From Poriferisodalis sp965221945 (lineage in GTDB: Bacteria > Actinomycetota > Acidimicrobiia > Acidimicrobiales > Poriferisodalaceae): DNA of 64,000 bases. Both the position numbers and the translations under genes were made by a program. This document shows positions 8,481 to 16,849 of the stretch, one piece after another. Below the pieces are notes generated by a model. The model had not been told where the DNA came from and ran no database searches. It was given only the letters and a program-made list of their open reading frames with translations. Location of the stretch: positions 3,410,001 through 3,474,000 of the forward strand of contig NZ_OZ244925.1 in assembly GCF_965221945.1 (NCBI RefSeq), written 5' to 3'. The first letter of the stretch is position 1. Each line of letters starts with the position of its first letter.

Positions 8481-9830
8481 AGTTCTTCGCGATTTTTTGG
8501 GATGACGGTGGGTTGAGGGTCCTTGGGTAGGGGTCGAGGCCCTGCTGGGATCGGTGTTTGTGGACGCCGAACCCTGGAGGGCCTCGATGGCGAGAGATGT
8601 TGTGTCGGTGCGGCTGTGGCTGGCGCAGGTGCGGGTGCTGGGGGTGTTGGTCGACTTGGCCGAGCGGCTGGCGGTGCGGGTCGTCTCGACAGTGCTGCGT
8701 CCGAAGTGCCCGCGCTGCGCGACGCCGAGCGGGCGGGTGCATGGCCGCCGCGACAACAAGGTGCGCGATCTGGAGGTGTCGGGTCGGCCGGTGACGCTGG
8801 TGTGGCAGCGGCGGCGGCTGGTGTGGGGGCCGTGCGGCCGTCGGTTCTGCGAGGACCGCCCGGCGTTGGGGGGCCGTCTCACGGCCCGGCTGGCCCGTCG
8901 TGTGGTCCAGGACGCGCGGGCGATGACGGTCAACGCGGCGGCCCGCCGCCGCCGGCTGGGCTGGGATCTGGTCAATGCGCTGGTGGTCGCCTATGCGGGG
9001 CTGGTCGCGGACCGCCGGCGGCGGCGAAGATGCCGGCTGCTTTTGGTGGAGGGGACCTCGATCCGCCGTCGGCACCGGTACGTGACGGTGCTCGTGAACG
9101 GCGACACCGGCGAGGTGCTCGCGATGGTGCCCCACCGCAACGCCCAGGCGCTGTCGGGGTTCCTGGCCTCCCAGGGGCACAGATGGTGCAAGGGCGTCAA
9201 GGTCGTGGTGTCCGACGGCTCGAAGCCATACAAGGCAGCAATCGAACGGCGGCTCGGCCACGCCCGCCACGTGCTGGACCGGTTCCACGTCATCAGATGG
9301 TTCGCAGCGGGCCTGACCGCGGTGCGCCGCGACGTCCAGCGCCGCCCCGAGGGCTCCAAGCCGGCGTCCGACCCCGAAGTGTTCCGGGCACGGTTCTTGC
9401 TCATGCGCCGCCCCGACACGCTCGACGCCACCGAGCGAGCACGCCTCGACGGCCTCTTCGCCGCCCACCCGAGGCTCAAGGCTGCATGGGCAGCGCTCGG
9501 CGAGCTGCACGGCCTCTACCTCGCCAAGGACCGAAAAGGCGCCCTCGAAGCGCTCGACCGGTTCGCGGACATCTACCGCACCGGCCAGATACCCGAGTTC
9601 AGCGACATCGTCGACACGTTCCTCGCCTGGCACGAGGAAATCCTCGACTGGCACCGAGCCCGACGGCCCGGCAACGGCCGAATCGAAGGGACCAACAACC
9701 TGCTGCAAGCCCTGCGCCGCAAAGCCCACGGATTCACCAACTACGCCAACTTCGAAGCCCGCGGCATCCTCATCACATAGCCTGACAACACCGAGCCCAG
9801 CAGCCCGATCCCACAAAACCGCGAAGGCTC
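8481..9830 (+). mobile_element. ISL3-family insertion sequence, 1350 bp
   Basis: The ends are imperfect inverted repeats of about 23 bp. The left end has TTCTTCGCGATTTTTTGGGA; the right end, read on the other strand, has CCTTCGCGGTTTTGTGGGA. Both carry the TTCGCG core seen in ISL3 termini. Perfect 8-bp direct repeats (GTAAAATT) flank it. One transposase gene fills the element. Removing the IS and one duplication restores GGCGCAC-N13-GTGCGCC, so it landed in the loop of a perfect 7-bp palindrome. Confidence 0.9.
8587..9780 (+). CDS. ISL3-family transposase
   Basis: 397 aa from the ATG at 8587, chosen because GGAGG lies 6 nt upstream. The N-terminal zinc-binding region has CPRCATPSGR and GPCGRRFCED. 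The catalytic core has VVSDGSKPYKAAI (second Asp) and, after an insertion, GRIEGTNNLLQALRRKAHGF (Glu). At the first catalytic position, where ISL3 proteins usually read V-D-E-T-S, this copy reads VEGTS (residues 154-158). The first Asp therefore appears to be replaced by Glu, which may impair activity. The reading frame is otherwise complete. Confidence 0.9.
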   Translation: MARDVVSVRLWLAQVRVLGVLVDLAERLAVRVVSTVLRPKCPRCATPSGRVHGRRDNKVRDLEVSGRPVTLVWQRRRLVWGPCGRRFCEDRPALGGRLTARLARRVVQDARAMTVNAAARRRRLGWDLVNALVVAYAGLVADRRRRRRCRLLLVEGTSIRRRHRYVTVLVNGDTGEVLAMVPHRNAQALSGFLASQGHRWCKGVKVVVSDGSKPYKAAIERRLGHARHVLDRFHVIRWFAAGLTAVRRDVQRRPEGSKPASDPEVFRARFLLMRRPDTLDATERARLDGLFAAHPRLKAAWAALGELHGLYLAKDRKGALEALDRFADIYRTGQIPEFSDIVDTFLAWHEEILDWHRARRPGNGRIEGTNNLLQALRRKAHGFTNYANFEARGILIT

Positions 9831-9838
9831 GTAAAATT
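9831..9838. repeat. Right target-site duplication of the IS (GTAAAATT)
   Basis: Identical to 8473-8480. See the IS entry. Confidence 0.85.
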
Positions 9839-9906
9839 GGTGCGCCACGAGTCGAGAAGTTCTTCTTTGGATGCTCGCACAGGGCGCGAGTTCCCGCGCC
9901 TTGCCA

Positions 9907-11712
9907 TTAGTCGTCGAATGGCAGCGGCATTCCTTCGGGCTTGTTGCCGTCCTCGGGGCCCGGATACCGATAGTGAAAACCGGGTCCGCGCCCCGAGGGC
10001 CAACTCGGGACGAGCCCTTCTGACAAGGCAACGATGCGGAGGTGGGTATTCGCGGTCGGTTGGCTGACTTGGGCGATCATCTGGTATTCCGCCGAGGAGA
10101 TTCGTCCCCGCTCCCGAACCCATGCTGTCGCTGCTTCGTGACGAGGCCGAGAGATTTGCAGGGCTCGGCGTGCTGAACGCGAGAGGCACCAAGCTGCAGC
10201 GGTGTTTGGAGGGACTGGGATTGGCACCAGCAACCGCAAACCGTCGGCGATTCGGTAGCCAGCAACGCGGCGCAATGCGTGCGCCGCGTCAGCGGGTGTC
10301 CGCTGCAACAGCGGAGCGCATGACTCCGCAGTGAGAAACGCGGTCGCTGGGTTCATTGCGCGCCATACCAGCAACGCTGCATCTACGTCGTCAGCTGCAT
10401 CTTCAGTCGGCACCGTTTGGTCGGCCGTCGCGCGTCGCAGGCCCGTGAAGATCTGATACCGGGCCGCATTCACCGGCTGACCGCTCAGGACTGCTCGCAC
10501 GGCCGGCCTGTCGGTGAGCTCGATAAGCGGCGGATCGCCGCCAATCTTGATGAGGTCGGCAACCATCATGTCGACTCCCACACCTTCCTGTTCCACGAGG
10601 CCTAACTGACGAAATGCGTTCACCAGGGCGCGATAGCGCGGTTGGGATGGGTGGGTGATGATGTTCTCGGCGGTCACGTCGCCGATGAAGCCTCCTGGTG
10701 AGGTGACGCGTAGCTGGTTGCCGATGTGCTCGATCACTGTGGGATCTGATTGGTTCCAGTCACGGTGGCAAACCCCATTCAGAATCGCCTCACGTAGCGA
10801 ACGTTCGGGGATGGCATGCACCCTGATCACACCGAGGCCGCTGGTCATCTCTCGGAAGGGGTTGTGGCGTGTGTACTCAGCCTCCACCAAGTCAAGTTCT
10901 TCGAGCAATGACAGACCGGGCACATTGACGCGCACATCCGACGGGCCGCCAGGCACGCTTCGGTGGATGTAGTCGAGGGCGGGCGAACTTCGGCGGCCGA
11001 GCAGAATCTCGCCCGCAAGGTTCAGCGTGTCTGAATCTCCATAGAGCAGGCCCAGTCTCGCGAGGAGGTCGCGCAGGTCGAGTGACGCCTTGGAACGGTC
11101 GGTCGCCATGACCCGCCTCCGCAGCGACGCCACGGCACCGTCGGACACACCTTGGAGCAACAGTCCGGACTCGCGATTTGATGGATCGGCCGCAGCATCG
11201 ACGAACAGCCCCTGCATCAGCTCGGTTGCCGTTATCGGAACGCAGGACGTTCCTTGTCGATGCCGGTACTTGCTGGCGAACGGGACGGGCTCGACGGCCT
11301 GCGGTACGGCGACTACGAGCAGCCTGGCTCCCGAAACATCGGCAACTCGGATATCCGCGGTCACCTTGCCGTCGGTGAGCTGGTAGAGGCGTGTGCGCAG
11401 CCAGTCGACATCACTAACGGCACCGATGAGGCAACCGTTCGTGCCGTCGACACCGACGATGATGACACCGCCTCCTCGCGTGTTGCCGAAGCAAGCTGCC
11501 TCTGCTGCGAGCTGTTTGGCGACGACCTCGCTGCGAGGCTCACCCGGCAGAATGCGCGACTCTTCGCGGCGGCCTGCTTCCTTTTTGAGATCAATCGCCT
11601 GGGACTCAAGGGTGCTTGGATTCGCGGTTCCCGAGGCGAGTGCCCCCAGAACCCGCTCAACCTCGGCGTCGTGCGATGGTGCCGGGAGAAAAGTAAAGCC
11701 TCGGTCCGCCAT
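9907..11712 (-). CDS. AlbA_2 (Schlafen-type) domain ATP-binding / transcriptional regulator-like protein
   Basis: 601 aa from the ATG at 11712; an in-frame TTG at 11742 would add 10 residues. The N-terminal AlbA_2 domain (~30-150) contains ESQAIDLKKEAG and ACFGNTRGGGVIIVGVDG, the signature of COG2865 proteins. The middle has an HATPase-like helper region (LREAILNGVCHRDW, residues ~310-330), and the C-terminus a winged-helix-like segment (ISSAEYQMIAQVSQPTANTHL). Such genes often sit in islands or next to defence systems and are thought to act as regulators or nucleic-acid binding factors; the role here is unknown. It is isolated, with the IS downstream and repeats on both sides. Confidence 0.75.
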   Translation of the reverse strand: MADRGFTFLPAPSHDAEVERVLGALASGTANPSTLESQAIDLKKEAGRREESRILPGEPRSEVVAKQLAAEAACFGNTRGGGVIIVGVDGTNGCLIGAVSDVDWLRTRLYQLTDGKVTADIRVADVSGARLLVVAVPQAVEPVPFASKYRHRQGTSCVPITATELMQGLFVDAAADPSNRESGLLLQGVSDGAVASLRRRVMATDRSKASLDLRDLLARLGLLYGDSDTLNLAGEILLGRRSSPALDYIHRSVPGGPSDVRVNVPGLSLLEELDLVEAEYTRHNPFREMTSGLGVIRVHAIPERSLREAILNGVCHRDWNQSDPTVIEHIGNQLRVTSPGGFIGDVTAENIITHPSQPRYRALVNAFRQLGLVEQEGVGVDMMVADLIKIGGDPPLIELTDRPAVRAVLSGQPVNAARYQIFTGLRRATADQTVPTEDAADDVDAALLVWRAMNPATAFLTAESCAPLLQRTPADAAHALRRVAGYRIADGLRLLVPIPVPPNTAAAWCLSRSARRALQISRPRHEAATAWVRERGRISSAEYQMIAQVSQPTANTHLRIVALSEGLVPSWPSGRGPGFHYRYPGPEDGNKPEGMPLPFDD

Positions 11713-11772
11713 GTGCCCGAGCTTATCTTCTCCAGCTAACAAACATAGATTTGATATCAGGGTCTACGGGTC

Positions 11773-11793
11773 TATTTTTGTTGCTGACAAAAG
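11773..11793 (+). repeat. Right copy of ~21-bp direct repeat bordering the AlbA_2 island
   Basis: TATTTTT-N7-ACAAAAG, as at 8453-8473. It lies upstream of the AlbA_2 gene and also contains GCTG and CAGC arms (11783-11802) flanking the A-rich stretch. It could be an island border, a remnant of insertion, or a binding site of the AlbA_2 protein. Confidence 0.45.
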
Positions 11794-11865
11794 AAAACCA
11801 GCTGAAAGGAGCGTCGAAGCCTCGCTAGTCAGCAGGGTGCGCCCGGCGCGTGGCAGCATCGTCTG

Positions 11866-13002
11866 ATGCAATCTGGGCCCATGCCGCTCGAGGGACTGCG
11901 GGTGGTGGACCTCTCGTCGGTGTTCGCAGGACCGCACTGCGCCCGCTACCTGGCCGACTTCGGCGCCGACGTCATCAAGGTAGAACGGCCGGGGGGCGAC
12001 ACCGTTCGCAACATGGGCTGGCGCGACGCCGACGGCGGGACGCTGTGGTGGCGTCTCGTGAACCGCAACAAGCGCTGCGTGACGCTCGACCTCAAGGCAC
12101 CTGGCGACTTGGCGCTGTTGCAACGCCTGCTGGCGGTCGCCGATGTCCTGGTGGAGAACTTCCGGCCCGGCAAGCTCGAAGCTCTCGGCCTGGTTCCTGA
12201 CGAGCTGATTGAAGCCAATCCGAAGCTGGTGATCGCCCGGCTGACCGGCTTCGGCCAAGACGGGCCGTATCGCGACCGTCCCGGCTTCGCCACCCTTGCG
12301 GAAGCCATGAGCGGCTTCGCCTCGATGAACGGCGAGGCCGACGGCGCCCCGTTGCTGCCGCCGGTTGCGCTCACCGATGAGATCGCTGGACTCGCGGGCG
12401 CGTTCGCCGCGCTGGCGGCCGTCCGTAGCGGCGTCGGTCAGGTTGTCGATGTCAACCTGCTCGAGTCCATGTCGCAGGTGATGGGCCCGCTCATGACCGC
12501 CTGGCACACCGAGGGCTACCTGCAGCCCCGGCTGGGATCGGGCATTCCCTACAGCGTCCCCCGTGGCACCTACCAGGGATCCGACGGTGGCTGGCTGGCC
12601 GTGAGCACCTCGAGCGACTCGGTTGCCGCTCGGGTCATGGCGATGATCGGCGTGGGCGACGACGAGCGCTTCACGACGTTCGAAGGACGCATGGCCCACC
12701 GCGCCGAGTTGGACGCTGTCATGGCGGAATGGGTGTCCCAGCGAACGCTCGCCGAAGCAGTGGAAGCCTTCGATGAAGCCCAGGCCGCAGCAGCACCGGT
12801 GCTCGACATGAGCCAACTCTCCGACGACCCGCACGTCACCGCACGCGGCGTGTTCGTGGAGGTCGACGGGCTGGTGCAACAGAACGTGGTTGCCCGGCTC
12901 AGCGCGACCCCCGGCCGAGTCCGCTGGACCGGCCGCCCCGAAGGCGCCGACAACGACTGCCTTCAGCAGGGTTCCGAAACTGACCCCTGGCCCGCCCCCT
13001 AG
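11866..13002 (+). CDS. CoA transferase, class III (CaiB/BaiF family)
   Basis: 378 aa. The N-terminus LEGLRVVDLSSVFAGPHCAR and the block FGADVIKVERPGGD are hallmarks, with VENFRPGKLEALGL and ARLTGFGQDGPY following. The catalytic aspartate is expected at D171 in LTDEIAG. It moves CoA between an acyl-CoA and a free acid; the substrate pair is unknown. Its 3' end overlaps the convergent ethylmalonyl-CoA mutase gene by 4 bp. Confidence 0.88.
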   Translation: MQSGPMPLEGLRVVDLSSVFAGPHCARYLADFGADVIKVERPGGDTVRNMGWRDADGGTLWWRLVNRNKRCVTLDLKAPGDLALLQRLLAVADVLVENFRPGKLEALGLVPDELIEANPKLVIARLTGFGQDGPYRDRPGFATLAEAMSGFASMNGEADGAPLLPPVALTDEIAGLAGAFAALAAVRSGVGQVVDVNLLESMSQVMGPLMTAWHTEGYLQPRLGSGIPYSVPRGTYQGSDGGWLAVSTSSDSVAARVMAMIGVGDDERFTTFEGRMAHRAELDAVMAEWVSQRTLAEAVEAFDEAQAAAAPVLDMSQLSDDPHVTARGVFVEVDGLVQQNVVARLSATPGRVRWTGRPEGADNDCLQQGSETDPWPAP

Positions 13003-14978
13003 ACAGCGTCGGAGCGGGCTCTTTCGGCCAATTCGGCGATGTCAGCCATGATCGCCGACAGCTCATAGTCCTTCGGCGTATAGACGGCGGCCACGCCGGC
13101 ATCGCGCAGCACCTGATGATCGGCCGGCGGAATGATCCCGCCCACCACCACTGGAGCACTCACGCCTTCGGCGTCGAGACACGCCAGCACTTCGGGCACC
13201 AGCTCGAGATGGCTGCCTGACAGGATCGACAGCCCCACCACGTCGACGTCCTCGTCACGGGCAGTCGCAGCGATGTGGGCCGGCGTCAGGCGGATTCCCT
13301 CGTACACCACCTCCATGCCGGCGTTGCGCGCTGCCACCGCCACCTGTTCCGCGCCGTTGGAATGGCCGTCAAGTCCCGGCTTGGCCACCAGCACCCGTGG
13401 CGGCCCGCCCGCCATCTGGGCGCAACGCTCCGCCACCGATGCCAGCCCCGATCTCACCGAAGCAGGGCTGCCGGCCCCGACGCCACCCAAGCCCGTCGGT
13501 GCCCGGTACTCCCCGAACACCTCGCGCAGCGCCTGCGCCCACTCGCCGGTGGTGACCCCGGCGTGGGCTGCTTCGATGGACGGCCCCATGATGTTGACAT
13601 CGCCCGACGCGGCAACCTGCAGGTCGTCGAGCGCTGCCACCACCCGGTTCGAGTCCCGGGCCCCCCGCCACCGTTCGAGATCGGCGATGAGCTCGGCTTC
13701 CACCTCGGGATCCACCCGCAGGATCGACTCGTCGCCTTCCAGCGGCGACGGGGCGGTTTCGGTGAACTCGTTCACTCCCACCACGGTCAGCTCGCCGCTC
13801 TCGATCTGCCGTACGCGCTCGGTGTGGCTCGCGACCAGACGCCGCTTCAGCTCCTCGATGGCCGCAAAGGCGCCGCCCATGCCCAGCACGTCATCCAATT
13901 CAGCCTGCGCAGTCGCCACGAACTCGGCCGTCAGGCCCTCCACCACAACCGAGCCGTCAAAGATGTCGCCGTACTCCAGCAGGTCGGTCTCGTGTGCCAG
14001 CACCTGCTGGATTCGCAGCGACCACTGCTGGTCCCATGGCCGCGGCAGCCCCAGCGCTTCATTCCACGCGGGCAGCTGCAATGAGCGGGTCCGTGCCCGC
14101 TGCGACAGCGTCACGCCGAGAGCTTCAAGCGTGATGCGTGCCACGTTGTTCTCTGGCTGGGCTTCGGTGAGGCCCAGCGAATTCACCTGTACGCCATAGC
14201 GGAACCGGCGCAGCTTCGGGTCGGCCACGCCGTAGCGCTCAGAGCAGATCCGGTCCCACATCTGGGTGAGGGCACGCACTTTGCAGACCTCCTCCACAAA
14301 CCGGATGCCCGAGTTCACAAAGAACGAGATGCTGCCGACGGTGGCGTCGAAGCGATCAGGCGGCACCTTGCCGCTGTCGCGCACGGCATCGAGCACGTCG
14401 ATGGCGGTCGCCAGCGCGTAGGCGATCTCCTGAGTGGGCGTGGCGCCGGCTTCTTGCAGGTGGTAGCTGCACACGTTGATCGGGTTCCATTGCGGCACGT
14501 GCTGCGAGCAGTAAGCCACGACGTCGACGGTCAACCGCCGGCTGGCCTCGGGGCCGTATATGTACGTGCCCCGGCTGAGGTACTCCTTCACGATGTCGTT
14601 CTGGGTGGTGCCTCGCAGGCCGTCGGACGGCACGCCGGCGTGCTGCGCGTTGGCGATGTACAGGCTCAGCAGCCATGGCGCCGTGGCGTTGATGGTCATC
14701 GAGGTGTTCATGGCTTCGGGCGGGATGCCGTCCATGAGCTGGGCCATGTGGCCCAGGTGCACCACCGGCACGCCGACTTTGCCCACCTCGCCGCGTGCCA
14801 TCGGATGGTCAGGGTCGTAGCCGGTCTGTGTCGGCAGATCGAACGCCACCGACAGTCCGGTTTGGCCTTTGGCCAGCATCGACCGGTACAGCTCGTTGGA
14901 CGCCCGTGCCGTGGAATGCCCCGAGTACGTGCGCATCAGCCACGGCCTTGAGCGCCGCGGCGAATCGGAGGCAGTCAC
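12999..14978 (-). CDS. ecm: Ethylmalonyl-CoA mutase (B12-dependent acyl-CoA mutase, MeaA/Ecm type)
   Basis: 659 aa. The mutase barrel begins RPWLMRTYSGHSTARASNEL and includes KGQTGLSVAFDLPTQTGYD and SLQLPAWNEALGLPRPWDQQ; these wordings match ethylmalonyl-CoA mutases better than MutB. The C-terminal cobalamin domain has KPGLDGHSNGAEQ (DxHxxG) and LSILSGSHLELV. The enzyme converts (2R)-ethylmalonyl-CoA to (2S)-methylsuccinyl-CoA in acetyl-CoA assimilation. Crotonyl-CoA carboxylase/reductase is not in the window. The gene follows aat by 5 bp. Confusion with methylmalonyl-CoA mutase remains possible. Confidence 0.82.
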   Translation of the reverse strand: MTASDSPRRSRPWLMRTYSGHSTARASNELYRSMLAKGQTGLSVAFDLPTQTGYDPDHPMARGEVGKVGVPVVHLGHMAQLMDGIPPEAMNTSMTINATAPWLLSLYIANAQHAGVPSDGLRGTTQNDIVKEYLSRGTYIYGPEASRRLTVDVVAYCSQHVPQWNPINVCSYHLQEAGATPTQEIAYALATAIDVLDAVRDSGKVPPDRFDATVGSISFFVNSGIRFVEEVCKVRALTQMWDRICSERYGVADPKLRRFRYGVQVNSLGLTEAQPENNVARITLEALGVTLSQRARTRSLQLPAWNEALGLPRPWDQQWSLRIQQVLAHETDLLEYGDIFDGSVVVEGLTAEFVATAQAELDDVLGMGGAFAAIEELKRRLVASHTERVRQIESGELTVVGVNEFTETAPSPLEGDESILRVDPEVEAELIADLERWRGARDSNRVVAALDDLQVAASGDVNIMGPSIEAAHAGVTTGEWAQALREVFGEYRAPTGLGGVGAGSPASVRSGLASVAERCAQMAGGPPRVLVAKPGLDGHSNGAEQVAVAARNAGMEVVYEGIRLTPAHIAATARDEDVDVVGLSILSGSHLELVPEVLACLDAEGVSAPVVVGGIIPPADHQVLRDAGVAAVYTPKDYELSAIMADIAELAERARSDAV

Positions 14979-14983
14979 CGGCC

Positions 14984-15691
14984 TTAGCCGTCGAGCATGC
15001 GGAAGACCATCGGGCGCAGCCAGATCTCAGGCAGCGGCCGGGTGACGGCCTCGGACAGAAGCTCCAGGTACGCCGCGCGCTCGACTTCCACGGCTCCCAG
15101 CCCGGCCAGGTGCGGTGTCGTCCACTGCACGTCCACCAGCGCGCCGCCGGTCACCTTGAGCGCATCCACCAGCGCCACCAGCGCCACCTTGGAGGCGTCG
15201 CTCTCGGTGTGGAACATCGACTCACCGGCGAACAGGGCGCCGATCGCCACCCCATAGAGGCCGCCTACGAGCTCATCGTCGAGCCAGGCCTCCACGCTGT
15301 GCGCCCATCCCAGCTCGTGCAGCTCTCGGTAAGCGTTTCCCATGTCGTCGCTGATCCAGCCGTGGGGACGGGCGGGATCGGCGCACGACTCCAGCACCTG
15401 CTCGAAGGCGGTGTCGATGCGGATGTCGAAGCGCCTGCAAGCCCGACGCAGCGATCGGCTGACTCGCAGATAGCTGAGCGGCAGGATGCCGCGTGGGTCC
15501 GGCGACCACCATCCGACGGTGTCGCCCAACGGCATCGGGAACAGGCCCGTCCGGTAGGCGCCCAGCAGCGTGCCGGCTGCGAGGTCGGCGCCCGCTCCCA
15601 CAAGGCCGTTCTCATCGGCTGTCGACGCTGGCGGGAATGACCATCCCGACCCAGGCGGCTCCGTTGGGCCGTCTTCTGACTGGCGCTGCAT
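14984..15691 (-). CDS. aat: Leucyl/phenylalanyl-tRNA-protein transferase
   Basis: 235 aa from the ATG at 15691, which gives a normal N-terminus and leaves 70 bp to the upstream cyclophilin gene; the longer frame to 15775 would run into that gene's end. FPPASTADENGLVGAGADL, TGLFPMPLGDTVGWWSPDPR and LYGVAIGALFAGESMFH are family signatures, and DVQWTTPHLAGLGAVE ends the GNAT-like core. It adds Leu or Phe to N-terminal Arg/Lys of proteins, marking them for ClpS/ClpAP in the N-degron pathway. Co-directional with ecm downstream. Confidence 0.9.
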   Translation of the reverse strand: MQRQSEDGPTEPPGSGWSFPPASTADENGLVGAGADLAAGTLLGAYRTGLFPMPLGDTVGWWSPDPRGILPLSYLRVSRSLRRACRRFDIRIDTAFEQVLESCADPARPHGWISDDMGNAYRELHELGWAHSVEAWLDDELVGGLYGVAIGALFAGESMFHTESDASKVALVALVDALKVTGGALVDVQWTTPHLAGLGAVEVERAAYLELLSEAVTRPLPEIWLRPMVFRMLDG

Positions 15692-15761
15692 CAGTGCGAG
15701 CCTAGGCGTGATCTGGCCGAAGCGCCGCTGGACGCGCCGGCCGCGCCGGCCGCGCTCGGGG

Positions 15762-16694
15762 CTAGCTGCGCGCATCGGTGTATGCGTTGATCTGAGCGTC
15801 CGTCGCGTCGGTGATCGTCACGCTGTGCACCACGACTTCGTCGATCGGGGCGTCGGCTGGGTCGGTCTCGACTCCCTCGATTGCCAAGACGACGTCCATG
15901 CCGTCGACGACGTGGCCGAGCGGCGAGTACAGGGGCGGCAGCGAGGCGCCGTCGGGACCGGTGATGACGAAGAACTGGGAGCCGTTGGTGGCCGGATTCC
16001 CACGGTTGGCCATCGCAACCGAGCCGATCCGGTACCAGTCCTCTTCGGGGAAGTCGCCGGTGAATTGGTAGCCGGGACCGCCGGTGCCGTACTGCAGTTG
16101 CACGTCGCCGCCTTGGACTACGAAGCCAGCGATGATCCGGTGGAAGAGTGTCCCGTCGAAGGCTCCCCAGCGGCCCAGCACCACGAAGTTGTTGACGCTG
16201 TCGAGGTCGAGCACCGGGTCGAGCACCATGGTGAAGTCGCCTATGCTGGTTTCGAAGGTCGCGGCGTACATCGCCTCGACGTCGATGCAGAGCGGGTGCG
16301 GCCCGTCGAATTGGTTGCGGGTGCCGTCGCTGCCGTCGGCGGCCGGACAGCTCGTCGATGCTGGCGCAGCGGCCGCGGTGTCGTCGGGGCTGTCGTCGGC
16401 CTCGGTCTCAGCTTCAACCTCGCTGGCCGGCGGCGCTTCATCGCTCGGCTCATCGGTCTCGAACGTGGTGACGTCGGGCGCCTCGGTGTCAGTGACCACT
16501 GCGCTGTCACCGCTGTCGTCAGGGTCATCGCCGGTGAAGGTGCTCCACAGCCACAGCGCCACCAGCACGGCTGCCGCGATGAGCACGATTCGCATCACTT
16601 TGCGGGCCACGGTGGAACGCTTCTTGACGCGTTCGGCTTGGGCCACCGCCCGCATGCGGTTCTCGCGCTGGCGCTGTCTCTTCTCGCTGCTCAT
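15762..16694 (-). CDS. Membrane-anchored cyclophilin-type peptidyl-prolyl cis-trans isomerase
   Basis: 310 aa. A basic cytoplasmic N-terminus is followed by one membrane segment (VMRIVLIAAAVLVALWLW, ~33-50), then an acidic Ser/Thr/Asp-rich linker to ~130 and a cyclophilin domain. The domain shows NNFVVLGRWGAFDGTLFHR, GFVVQGGDV, GSVAMANRGNPATNGSQFF and LYSPLGHVVDGMDVV. The catalytic Arg of FHR and the QFF motif are intact. It presumably folds exported proteins outside the membrane. Convergent with no neighbour; aat lies downstream in the same direction. Confidence 0.9.
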   Translation of the reverse strand: MSSEKRQRQRENRMRAVAQAERVKKRSTVARKVMRIVLIAAAVLVALWLWSTFTGDDPDDSGDSAVVTDTEAPDVTTFETDEPSDEAPPASEVEAETEADDSPDDTAAAAPASTSCPAADGSDGTRNQFDGPHPLCIDVEAMYAATFETSIGDFTMVLDPVLDLDSVNNFVVLGRWGAFDGTLFHRIIAGFVVQGGDVQLQYGTGGPGYQFTGDFPEEDWYRIGSVAMANRGNPATNGSQFFVITGPDGASLPPLYSPLGHVVDGMDVVLAIEGVETDPADAPIDEVVVHSVTITDATDAQINAYTDARS

Positions 16695-16849
16695 GAGCGG
16701 CGTTCTCCGTGCCCTCGGCCCGCATAGGGCGGGCGCAATCTCGGGGCTTCAAGGTGGCCCCTGATCAGTACCGGCGGTCACACTACCGATGCCCACTCGG
16801 TGGCCCCCATGGGGCGGGCGCGGAAAGACCCCCGGTACCCTCGCTCGGC

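Noticed and set aside
8479..9816. Long frames on both strands across the IS
   Set aside because: Shadows of the transposase; only the 8587-9780 frame has transposase motifs and a ribosome-binding site.
12999..14978. Methylmalonyl-CoA mutase large subunit
   Set aside because: The phrase ALGLPRPWDQQ and overall wording match ethylmalonyl-CoA mutase, and no MutA small-subunit gene is adjacent; some uncertainty is kept in the entry.
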